From NCBI GenBank assembly GCA_963854835.1, contig OY978525.1:68066907-68130906 (forward strand): DNA of 64,000 bases. The letters are read 5' to 3'. Made by a program: the position numbers and the translations under genes. The notes under the pieces are model-generated. The model did not search any database, had not been told where the DNA came from, and saw only the letters and a list, made by a program, of their open reading frames with translations. This document shows, in pieces, positions 32,491 through 41,750 of the stretch (its first letter is position 1; each line of letters opens with the position of its first letter). The stretch is from Megamerina dolium. Taxonomy: Eukaryota > Arthropoda > Insecta > Diptera > Megamerinidae.

Positions 32491-33969
32491 CCGGTTCGCA
32501 ACGTTGATACGAGAATGTTGCCCCAGGTACAAGGAAATACTTTCCTCTTATTCTTATGTGCATATTTATTTGTGGAAATACTTTCCCAATAAATATATAA
32601 TATAATAATAACATTAAAGACGAAACTAATAAATATATTTTACAAATAAATTTTATAAATTCTTATTCCCCGGTATGTGTATTTGTTTTACATAAGACTT
32701 TTTTCAATATATACTACGTATAATAATTTGAAAACAGACAAGAAAACATATCTATCCAAGAGTTATCGTTGCTGTTGATATTGGCCATATCAACACATTC
32801 GTTTACTTTGGCACATGAAATATATTACAATAACTACGTTGTTGTAATTATTATTTCTATCCCAAAAAAGAAAGGCATTTTTATTGTACTACGTACATAT
32901 TAACTAGCCTCTCTTATTTTCATATATCATATATCATGCTTTATTGGTTTCGCATATTCTATGATTGTTGCTAGTACCGAAGCATTATAAGCATATGTTG
33001 TTTAGCAAAACAAAAAGAATACTTCTTTCCTCGTTTCTAAAACAATATTTACCAAAAACAACATTTTGTTGATGGAAATTACATATTCCTTATTACAAAG
33101 GTAAAAAGTACAGGTCAACTGTTTGTTTTTGGATTGGTTTTGTCTCTTTTTACGAATTAATCTCGACTGTTTTGCGATGCAGACATACATACATATTCTC
33201 CTTTCGTAATAATTTTGCTTGCTTTATATGCAATGCCATACAGATTCACATGTCATTATCTCTTTCTGTTGGTATAAATACTCGTCACTTGCATTGAATC
33301 TACATTCGTTCTATATGCATGAACAAAAAACAAGTACACCCAAAATTAGGCAATAAAAGGTAAATATTACATACGCAATAACAAAATATATTGATTTGTC
33401 TCGGCGTAGGTACCTGCATTTGGTGAAAAGTAGCGGTACTCTACTCTCGTTTTCCCTACTTTTTGTTTGGCTTATGTACATTAGCAACAAAATATATTTA
33501 CATTGGCTGGAGCTTATATACAAGGAATATAATTGTAACAACAATTGTACACTGTCTATTCTATTCGGAAAACACCCAAGCAGAAAAGTATCCACTGTCT
33601 GCCCTAATTTGCTACAGTGCGAACAAATAATATAATTGATTTTTGTTGTGCGAAATAATAAAGTACAAGTTGAAGAAAGTAATAATCAGTGGTTGTCAAA
33701 CTTTTATTCGGTCCCGCGCGAATATTAGCTTATACATATTACGTAAGTGTATTTTTATACATAATGATCGCAGTTTTTTCTTTATATGTTTGTACACTTT
33801 ACTGTTTAAGACTACGTCTTTCTGATCTCTTGCTGGGCACTTTTTGGTAAACCATTTTTTGATAAGTTGTGTGAACAGGCAACTTATTTCCAGGACCACC
33901 AGCAATTTTCTCTTGTTCTGAAATTTTATCTCGTAATTTCCTCTGTGATTCTACGAATTACGCATAAAA
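32491..33969 (+). other. BEL-2 leader, no supported coding
   Basis: AT-rich 1.5-kb region between primer site and gag, counterpart of the longer BEL-1 leader. Short open frames on both strands lack family features. Confidence 0.6.
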
Positions 33970-35680
33970 ATGTCTGCTTTAAAGCTATTCAAGGCAGCCG
34001 CAGAGGAAATCATCGATTTTGAGACAAATTTCCAGGCGGTTTTTGCTGATACCCACGAGCGATTTTTTCTAGAAGTCCAAGAAAAGGAGTTCCAAGCCCT
34101 ATGGATTGAATGTAGAGATGCGTATTTTTCAATCGGAAGAGACGAAGTTGGTGAAAATAATTTTGTTCAAATCAAGGAGACATATCAAAAATGCAAAACG
34201 GCTTATGTCCAATGCCTCTCGGCCATCAACGCTCAACTACACGAGCTTGATGCTGAGGTGGCAAATCCCGCAGCTTCAACTCCTCCAGCTGAGAGTTCCT
34301 CTCACAAAATTTCGCAGTTTCCTGCCATTTAACTGCCACCATGCGATACATGTTTTTATGGAGACTATGTGTCATGGCCCAGTTTTCGTGATATGTTTAC
34401 GGCATTATACCGGAACAATCCACGGTTATCGCCCGTGGAGAAGTTATACCACCTGCTCCAAAAGACTCGAGGAGAAGCATACGATATCATTAAGTCGACT
34501 CCGTTGACTAATGATGGATTTACAATTGCGTGGTATAATTTGGAACAGAGATACGAGAACAAGCGAATTCTCATCAACATCCAATTAAAGTCACTGATCA
34601 ATTTGCAACCAATTAGAGAAAAAACCGGATCTCACATAAAGCGCTTACAGCGGACGATAAATGATTGCATCACAAACTTGACGTTGTTGAGTGTTGACAC
34701 AAGTCATTGGGATGAAATTATTGTATATTTGGGATCCACGAAACTCCCAGACACAACCCTGTGTCTGTGGGAGCAGTCCATAAAGAATAAACGCGAAATT
34801 CCTACGTGGAACGCGTTTAATGCATTTTTGAGCTAGCGGTTTCAGACGCTTGAATCAGTGTTGGACTTACGCAGTGGCTCTCGACCATCCAGTCAGTTAC
34901 AAAAACGGCAACCCAGCCAACCTCAGAATCAACAACACGGTTGATTCCGGTTGATATCCCGGTGGATTTTCAGAAGGTGAATACCTTTCACATGAGGATT
35001 ACCAACCATAAATGTCCGCTGTGCAGAAATCCGCATCCACTCCGTGGTTGCCCCGAATTTATTAAATTAACCGTTAGTGAACGTTGCAATGTAGTCAGAA
35101 AACACCAATTATGCACTAATTGCTTTGGCAACTCTCACGACTGCAACAGCTGCACTAGCCGATTTTCATGCTCCGTATGTACAAAACGGCATCACTCATT
35201 ACTTCATAGATTGGAAAATCTGTTCAGTAGTCGTTCGGAATCAGTTACCGCAGCATCTCCAACTGTGGCATCAGTTAAAGTTTCTCGTCAGCGGTCTGAT
35301 TCTCAGCAACAAGCTCACGACACGACAACTCACCTCCCCAAAAATTCGACATTTCGTAGAAGGATTTCATCATTCTACAATGAAATAAGTCGGTGTCAAT
35401 TTTCGAAAGGTCCGGGTTCATATTTTGATGACCTTCGCTGTGAGAATCATACCGCAAATAACATTCGGAAGTACTCACAATGTGAAACCTCCATCTCCAT
35501 TGTGAGCAAATGCCGTATTTGCGTCAACTGCTTGGAAACTACGCATACTTTTGCAGAGTGCCAAAGCCATTTCTCTTGCCGTTTTTGTGGAAAACGGCAC
35601 CATTCCCTGCTGCACCGAATGAGACACAACACAAACTTGAGATGCAATTCTTCAAACTTTTCTCCGGAAAAGAAATTGTG
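33970..35680 (+). pseudogene. BEL-2 Gag remnant with two zinc-knuckle modules
   Basis: ATG 33970 starts a Gag like that of BEL-1 (MSALKLFKAAAEEI). In-frame stops lie at about 34330 and 34834, and a frameshift near 34,930. The capsid region contains DYVSWPSFRDMF... and a 92-bp block (34366-34457) almost identical to BEL-1. The first zinc module is at about 35,010-35,200 (CPLCRNPHPLRGC to KRHHSLLHRL). A short pol scrap (SFYNEIS) follows, then a second module at about 35,490-35,620 (CRICVNCLETTHTFAEC to KRHHSLLHRM). The second module is where BEL-1 carries its 3' ORF, so a deletion of pol seems to have brought the two together. Confidence 0.8.
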
Positions 35681-36611
35681 ACCTTACAGGACTCATGCAA
35701 CAAGGACGTAACTCCCATCATAGATGTTAAAAGCTCGAATGACACCTCGATCAACGACACTACCAGAAAACTTGATGGCTAATCAGCAAAGAAAGTTATA
35801 GTTCAGTAAACGATAAATGGTCTGAAAGAGGGCAAATGAACCCGATCATGCCTAATACAGGACCCTCAAAATTGGTGTCACGGGAATTTTAATCAGCAAT
35901 GTGGCCGATCATACTGATAGTGCTACATCCACAATATTTGGTCAGATACTCCGAATCTGAACGCCATGCGCATCTCTCATCTGTCAATTGTTCAGTTCAT
36001 GCTAACAGAACATTTTTTCGATCGATTCCTACGAAATGTCAATGGACCTATGCGCTGGAACATCTTACGTACGTATAAAGCATCCCAGGTGTTAAATTCA
36101 CGCTATTTGCTGCATTTTCACAAATGGAGTCAACCATCGTACGGTTATAAACCACTTTTGGATTCTACATCAGTAATCAACGTTGAACCCCATTTAACAT
36201 TCCCTGGCATTCATCAATGGTCATCTCTGCTTCAACATCTATATTATATAATTTATGTGTATTTACATTTTATATTTTCAAAAAAATCGAATGTTTTAAT
36301 TTTAAGCTTTTTTCCATTTATACCCTTTCTAATCCATTTGAAATTTCCCATCCCTAATATTATTATTTTTAATACGCTTGAAGTGTTTTTATTGTTAAAA
36401 TTACTTTTAATGCTAATTTAAGATTTATGAGTCTTTTATCTATATTTTTATTTTTTTTTGAAATTGGTTTTTTTTTTATTTTTTTTTTTCTCTCACTTTG
36501 AGTATTAGTCTTAATATTAATTTTAACTTTATTTATTTTGAAAATTAATTTTGTACTCCCCTTCATCTCTCTCCCTTGCTCTCCGTCTCTGGTGTGGGCT
36601 TTGTGTCTCCA
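35681..36611 (+). other. BEL-2 3' region, no supported coding
   Basis: AT-rich 3' untranslated region; 36,320-36,600 matches the minus-strand BEL tail at 27,300-27,600. Confidence 0.5.
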
Positions 36612-36639
36612 TTGCAGTAATCCTGCAAGGGTGGCGGAA
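36612..36639 (+). promoter_or_regulatory. Hairpin and polypurine tract of BEL-2
   Basis: TTGCAG (36612-36617), TAATC loop, CTGCAA (36623-36628), then GGGTGGCGGAA and the LTR. Confidence 0.75.
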
Positions 36640-37188
36640 TGTCTACGCCAGAATGAATATCCTCGCATTGCTCTGTGTGTCTTTTTCTAAATTGAGAGAA
36701 TGGGTTGGTTGATCTGGCATCGCCGATTTCTGCCAATTCGCCCATTCCGCTCAATTTACTATTCTGTGTTTCTTTTCCACTGTCTCCCTCTCTCTCTTAG
36801 ATGATTTTTTCTGGTTTTCCTGACTTTTGTTCTGTTTTTTTATTATTCTTATGCTTCTGATTACACCAGGGCAGTGCGCGTCTCTATCTAAATAAAAATA
36901 AGAAATCTAAATATAAATACTAAATTAAAGCTTAACACATAAAATTATAAACTAATTGTGAACAAAACAATAGAACAGAAAAACAAGAAAAATAAAAGCT
37001 AAACTCGAAATCAAAAGTGACAAGGTGAATTATTAAAACCACAATATAAGAGTGTGTGCTATAGTGTTCGTTACTGTGGCGGCAGCAACAAGCAACATCG
37101 ACGACAGCAGTGGTAGCACCAACAACATCTTCATCAGGCAAGCCTTGCCAATAAGCGGCCCACCGGCAATCTCTTCTTCGCATATTCA
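36640..37188 (+). repeat. BEL-2 3' LTR
   Basis: 549 bp; lacks a short CT-rich piece present in the 5' copy and has several point differences. Confidence 0.97.
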
Positions 37189-37193
37189 ACCAT

Positions 37194-37513
37194 TAAACTA
37201 AACCATTGCATTATTACATTTTCATTTATAAGTTCATTACAAATTATTATAAGAGATTCTTTATTGCACAATTTAGTATAATTTTCGACAGCGTCTATAG
37301 TAGACGCAATAATATGGGCTTTTTTGTGCACTTATGTTTTGCGTTATCTAATGCCTTATTTAATTCTTGTATAATTGAAGGTTTCTTTGAAATATCAGGT
37401 TTAATTTTTTTAACATATTCTTGAGTATCTTTGATGTCATTTTCAATAGTCGCTCTTGTTAATTTTAATTTAAGAATAGGAATAGATTTTTTCAGTTGTA
37501 ATTGTTTGAACAT
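37194..37513 (-). pseudogene. Minus-strand virus-like ORF, N-terminal piece
   Basis: ATG at 37513 (minus). Lys/Ile-rich and probably helical, with LKLKLTRATIENDIKDTQEY and later AHIIASTIDAVENYTKLC. A frameshift near 37,315 breaks it; the frame after the shift continues to the BEL-2 target site and on into 31836-31907. No family recognised. Confidence 0.5.
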
Positions 37514-37597
37514 TCGACATATATCGTCTATTATATTTCTTGCGACTTTGACGAACGAATAAATGACGATTTTTAATTAAATATTAAAAGTATTGAT

Positions 37598-37950
37598 ATG
37601 ACAAAAATTGGTTTATCAGTACCAAAAGATGTTAATGATTTAAAAAGGTATAGATCAATCAATTATGCATATGAGTACATTGAGAAAAGTCTTCATCCAA
37701 ATACTACTAAATCCTCTTTTTGTAAAGAGAAACATATTAGTATGTATATATTAAAGGATTAGATCGTGTCGGTGTAAAAGTGCTAAAAAAATCATCTGAG
37801 CAGAATTCTAATGCAAAATATGACGAAAATGAAAAAAATTACTCGATGATTAATAAATTTAAAATGGATAAACCAAAGGTGGAAATGTGCTTTCTCAACA
37901 TACTAAAAATACTCAAGAAAATGATATACAAATAGCACCGTTTAGTGTTG
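37598..37950 (+). pseudogene. Unrecognised ORF of the virus-like element, broken
   Basis: ATG 37598 opens 54 codons (MTKIGLSVPKDVNDLKRYRS...) to TAG at 37760; a second frame continues with GLDRVGVKVLKKSSEQNSN, suggesting one gene with a shift near 37,750. Rich in Lys, Asn and Ser. No known domain recognised. Confidence 0.4.
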
Positions 37951-38080
37951 TTGAGCAGCCTTTAATGAAAAAAATGATTTACAATTTCAAACAACTAAAA
38001 AACCATTACATTAATAAAATTAGTTAAGAAGATTAATCTTTTACATCACACGTTTATTCTAATTTTTTAATATTAAATAA

Positions 38081-38443
38081 ATGGTACGATATTATGGTAA
38101 AGGTATTCTAAACAATCTTATAAATCATCTTCCATTTGAATTACATAGTCCTATTTATAATTATTTTGGACCTGGTACAAATTTACATTTGAAAGAAGAA
38201 CAAGGTATTCAACCAATTAATAAATTAGATGAAACTGCTAAAAGACATGATATTGTATATTCAAAAAATATTGATTTATATAAAAGACATGAAGCTGTCA
38301 AGATTTTGGAAGATAAAGCATGGTCAAGAGTTTTTGCGAAAAATGCTAGTTTATCAGAAAAAGTAAATGCTTATTTAAAGAGATCTAACTATAAAATTAG
38401 AACCAATTCAATTATAAAGAACAAAAGAAAGTGTAATGAATGA
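38081..38443 (+). CDS. Phospholipase A2-like protein, parvovirus VP1-unique-region type (120 aa)
   Basis: Intact ORF from ATG 38081 to TGA 38441. Residues 28-33 read YFGPGT, the calcium-loop motif, and 50-60 read DETAKRHDIVY, the helix with the His-Asp catalytic pair (H56, D57). This is the Phospholip_A2_4 pattern of parvovirus VP1 proteins, where it breaches the endosome membrane. A Lys/Arg/Asn-rich tail follows. A valine at 73 sits where I recall an aspartate in homologues, so catalytic state is uncertain. The next gene starts inside its last codons (ATG 38435), a compact viral layout. Placement beside minor capsid genes suggests a virion or entry role; related PLA2-like genes occur in some adintovirus-like elements, from memory. 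Confidence 0.75.
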   Translation: MVRYYGKGILNNLINHLPFELHSPIYNYFGPGTNLHLKEEQGIQPINKLDETAKRHDIVYSKNIDLYKRHEAVKILEDKAWSRVFAKNASLSEKVNAYLKRSNYKIRTNSIIKNKRKCNE

Positions 38444-38750
38444 AAAATATTTACCACTAACTGGAAAACAAATTAAATCCATCAAAAAGAATGCGAATAT
38501 TAATACTATCTTTATTTGAAAATTATCCAAGTCCCAATTGTAAAGTTTTAATAATGAAAAGATTGGTGGAATTTTAACAGCATTATTACCACTTATTCCA
38601 ACAATAGGAGCTGCAGTTACTGTTGGTACATCATTATATAAAGCTTATAATGATAAAAAATTTAATAATAAATTACTACTAATGAAAATACAATTATCTT
38701 TAATAATAATATTGACCAAGAAATATATGAAATTATATGTGTATCAATAA
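38435..38750 (+). pseudogene. Hydrophobic pX-like minor capsid/core protein remnant
   Basis: ATG 38435 overlaps the end of the PLA2-like ORF by 9 nt. The first frame (KYLPLTGKQIKSIKKN) stops at 27 codons. After a shift another frame (38553-38750) carries KIGGILTALLPLIPTIGAAV followed by LYKAYNDKKFNNKL. A Gly/Leu/Pro/Ile/Ala-rich hydrophobic segment flanked by basic residues matches the pX-type small proteins of adenovirus/adintovirus-like genomes, thought to be membrane-active or core-associated. Assignment is by resemblance only. Confidence 0.5.
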
Positions 38751-39431
38751 TTTCTTGCGACATTGATAAATCAATAAAATTCAATGATAAATCTAATTAT
38801 GAAATGTGTTTGCTTAATTTTTCTTCTTATAATTCTATTCCAAATATATCTGAAAAGGTAAAAAAATAATACTTTACATTATGTTTCCAAAGGAAACGGT
38901 TCACTTCATGAAGTTGTCTCTGAAAGAGACCGTTCAGAAAGTAAATATATTTTCTAGCAGGATCATATGAAATTAATTATATAAATAACTTTATTAAAGA
39001 AAAAATTTATGGTATTATTATTACATACATACATACATACATTAAAAGTTGAAATTAAAAGTAATTATACAATTTTTTAGGTTTACCAGTAAATATTATG
39101 AATGTTAATTCAATTAGAATAAAATGTAATATTGCATCTGGTAGTTATGAGAATAATAAACAAACAAATATTATTCATGAATTTTTTATTGATGATAAAC
39201 CTGGTGAAAAAATAAATGAGATACCAAGAAATTTAATTTACTAACCAATAAATACAAATGCAATTAGAAATATAAATATTCAAGACAAATAATTGATCAA
39301 GACAATAATTTAATTGATTTTAGAAATGAAAGAATTAGTATTAGATTAAACGTTCGTGAACAAGTTAACATCGATAGATGATTTATTAATGTTATCGATG
39401 TTAACTTGTACAGAAGCGAGTTAGAATAAAT
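38690..39431 (+). pseudogene. Penton-like minor capsid protein remnant
   Basis: Pieces in several frames follow the order of Polinton/adintovirus penton proteins (single jelly roll): YEMCLLNFSSYNSIPNI near 38,800; GSYEINYINNFIKEKI near 38,965; MNVNSIRIKCNIASGSYENN near 39,100; IHEFFIDDKPGEKINEIPRN near 39,175; DQDNNLIDFRNERISIRLNV near 39,300. Stops and a TACA microsatellite (39,025-39,045) interrupt it. The final segment overlaps a perfect hairpin. In virions this protein forms the vertex capsomer; this copy cannot be expressed whole. Confidence 0.7.
39360..39409. repeat. Perfect 17-bp inverted repeat at the end of the penton remnant
   Basis: Arms 39360-39376 and 39393-39409 are exact reverse complements separated by 16 nt. 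They could act as a hairpin or 3' end signal, or be an accidental inverted duplication of the coding end. Confidence 0.85.
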
Positions 39432-39478
39432 AATTTTTATTAAAAAACATTTTTTGGTAATAAATCTGAAAAGTTAAA

Positions 39479-39800
39479 ATGTGTGAAGTTCAGGAAAATT
39501 TAATCAATCAAATTGATCATGAAAATATTAATAAAAGATTATGTTACAATTTTATAAATGGTGAAGAAATATGTTTATCACCTAGAAATGGTAAAAAAGT
39601 GTGTATAAAGTGTTTACAAGGAAAGGATTTATTAGAGTTTATTTCAAGTTATTGTAATCTGTGTTACATATAATATTATTATAAAGTGTATTAAAATATT
39701 ATATTATGTAAATGTGGAAAAACTTATTCTAAAAAGAATGAGAGCTCACATTATCGTTCTGGATTTTATCAAAAATATTTGAATATGAGTAATAATTAAA
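39479..39800 (+). pseudogene. Small Cys-rich (zinc-finger-like) protein of the virus-like element
   Basis: ATG 39479 to TAA 39671 encodes 64 residues with CIKC and CNLC pairs. After one shift, the next 100 bp encode CKCGKTYSKKNESSHYRS, a finger-like Cys/His pattern, ending at about 39,798. Two frames of one small zinc protein seem likely. Function unknown. Confidence 0.4.
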
Positions 39801-39922
39801 GAGTAAGAACTCTTTTCATATATTGTATATCATATTTTTACTATATTTAAATTTATATTTTTATAGCTTTTTCTACATTTAGAAAAAGATTGAAGGATTT
39901 TTTTTATAATAAATAAATAAAA

Positions 39923-40140
39923 ATGAATCCAATTAATATTAAACGATTAAAAACAAAAACTTTAAAAAACCTTAAACAATATGTTGGAGAAAGTAAACAT
40001 AATTTTCAGATCCGAAATACTGGTATAATAAAAATAAAAATGATTTATTAAGGTTAGTAAGAAAACAAACTAAAAAACATAACAAAAAATTATTCTAGAT
40101 TTAATTCAAAATTTTTATGATTATCATAATCTTGGATTAT
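39923..40140 (+). pseudogene. Small Lys-rich SAP-like protein remnant
   Basis: ATG 39923 starts MNPINIKRLKTKTLKNLKQY; after a shift NKNDLLRLVRKQTKKHNK appears, together resembling a SAP-type DNA-binding helix pair. Weak assignment. Confidence 0.3.
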
Positions 40141-40319
40141 ATAATTGTAGACATATGGTAATTTAGTAGCAGATATTGAATTCAAAAATAATGAAAAATT
40201 GGATGTTAGATTACATCTAAATTTATTAAAGAACAAATGTTATTTTTACTTTGAAAAGGTATTAAAAAATATATTTTTTTTTAATCGTGTATTGCTGTAG
40301 AAGTCATTGTATTAAATAA

Positions 40320-40698
40320 GCATAACAAAAAAGAAATGTCTTTTTGGTATCGGTCTACGACACATGACATTAATAAAATCAATTTTAAAGATAAATTTCA
40401 TACATGATCGATGAACTATGTAATAGTTTTTATGGAACTTATAAAGAAGGAAGTTGGTGGGAGTTTGTAAAAATAGTAAAAACAATCGTTTCGAGAGATA
40501 AAAGCCAGCCTATTTTCATTCACAAATAAAAATTGTATATATATTAAAAACAATGATAAAAAATGTATTTTAAATTGTATCTTATATTTTATTAATGAAG
40601 AAGAAATAAAACATCATCCTGAAAGACCGACTAAATATAAACAATATCTAGAAAATTTAGAAAATTTTAAAAACTTAAATTAACTTATCCATTTGATG
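40320..40698 (+). pseudogene. Protein-primed DNA polymerase B, N-terminal island 1
   Basis: Fragmented frames include SFWYRSTTHDINKINF near 40,335 and CILNCILYFINEEEIKHHP followed by RPTKYKQYLENL at 40,570-40,660, the N-terminal region of Polinton-type polB upstream of the exonuclease. The gene is cut at 40703 by the Mag-like gypsy (TSD TTAAT) and resumes at 48708. Confidence 0.55.
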
Positions 40699-40703
40699 TT
40701 AAT

Positions 40704-40869
40704 TGTTGCATCTAAAGTTAATACTTTTATTTTCAATATAGCAAACGGTGTGCCTCGTGTGAGGTATATTACAAAAAAGAAAGAATAAACGGAAATGTGT
40801 TAAGTGTTACAGTGTTACAGTTATAGTGTTGCCAATTGCATTTTTTTTAGTATATAAAAATACATATCA
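40704..40869 (-). repeat. 3' LTR of Mag-like gypsy
   Basis: 166 bp; one difference (TAGTATAT versus TAGTACAT) from 48542-48707. Confidence 0.96.
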
Positions 40870-41302
40870 CATCTCCCCTCTTAATTTAGGTCCTTCTAAA
40901 ATCAGGAGCTGTGAACCGATTGACCTTCTGGCGAGAACGTGTGCTATGCCGAATTGGAACACTTGATGGCTGAGCCGTCTCCTTCTGCTGTGCTGGCACG
41001 ATGTTTGGATCTTCAAACTGATGTCCTTGCTTTGGTTGATTCAGTCGATTGTTTGCGTCGCCTCTTGATACACGATTATCTGGTTGATTCGATGATGATT
41101 CAGCAATCGGTGACCAGACTTATGATGGAAGCATGTCGATCTCGTTTGACTTCTTGTTATCATCTATGTCTGATCTTGGCTTAAGTTGATTAATATGACG
41201 CTTTATAGTACCAATATTTGTTTGTACCATAAACATCATTTTTCCAATTGAACGAATTATGACACCTTTTATCCATTTTTCCCCTTTCGCATAGTTCCTG
41301 GC
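40870..41302 (-). other. 3' end of Mag-like gypsy after integrase
   Basis: Contains the polypurine tract next to the LTR (40870-40890) and a Ser/Gln-rich tail region of pol with no clear domain; a short plus-strand frame here is a shadow. Confidence 0.5.
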
Positions 41303-41737
41303 TTAGACTGGTTGGCTTGGGTCATATTTTGATGTACTTGTGCTTTCAGTTTTTTGTTGTGCTGGTGCCTCGAATAATTGGCTTAAGATGGTACGAACGC
41401 AACGACCGTGAAGAAGTTCGGCGGGTGTCTTACCTTTTGCATTTGGTGTAAATCGATACGTCGCTAAATACTTTACTACGGCACTTCGAATTGTTAAGCC
41501 GTCACTAATATTTTTGCGAACTGCTGTTTTAAACGTTTGCACAAAACGCTCAGCGAGTCCATTGGAAGCTGGATGAAATGGTGCTGTCGTTATGTGCGTA
41601 ATGCCGTGATTTTTACAAAATTGTTGAAAGGCTTCCGACGTCAGCTGCGGTCCATTGTCACTAACCAGTGAAATAGGAAACCCTTCGATAGCAAATATAG
41701 ATTTTAAGGCATGTATTGTATTATCAGTGGTAGTTGT
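41303..41737 (-). pseudogene. Mag-like gypsy integrase core, second part
   Basis: Beyond the RTE insert the frame gives VSDNGPQLTSEAF and HPASNGLAERFVQTFK, holding the second Asp and the Glu with 35 residues between them, then YRFTPNAKGKTPAELL. Ends at 41303. Confidence 0.85.
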
Positions 41738-41750
41738 CGATAACTGTACT

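Larger units (their letters stand above)
31908..37188 (+). mobile_element. BEL-2: gag-only, non-autonomous BEL/Pao element
   Basis: A 5.3-kb element with LTRs 31908-32468 and 36640-37188 (TG...CA), flanked by the 5-bp duplication ACCAT (31903-31907, 37189-37193). It keeps the tRNA-Tyr-type primer site (32473-32490), a 1.5-kb leader, a broken gag and the hairpin-PPT, but nearly all of pol is deleted. It is inserted in the minus-strand ORF of the virus-like element. Confidence 0.95.

Noticed and set aside
35966..36421. 151-codon plus-strand frame in the BEL-2 3' region
   Set aside because: No family motif, and it runs into AT-rich untranslated sequence shared with another BEL tail.
38081..38443. 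A densovirus insertion, suggested by the PLA2-like domain
   Set aside because: No parvovirus NS1 helicase or VP capsid follows; neighbours are polB, penton-like and integrase genes.
37194..40703. Nuclear copy of mitochondrial DNA, suggested by extreme AT content
   Set aside because: No mitochondrial gene or rRNA is seen; the motifs are penton, PLA2-like and polB.
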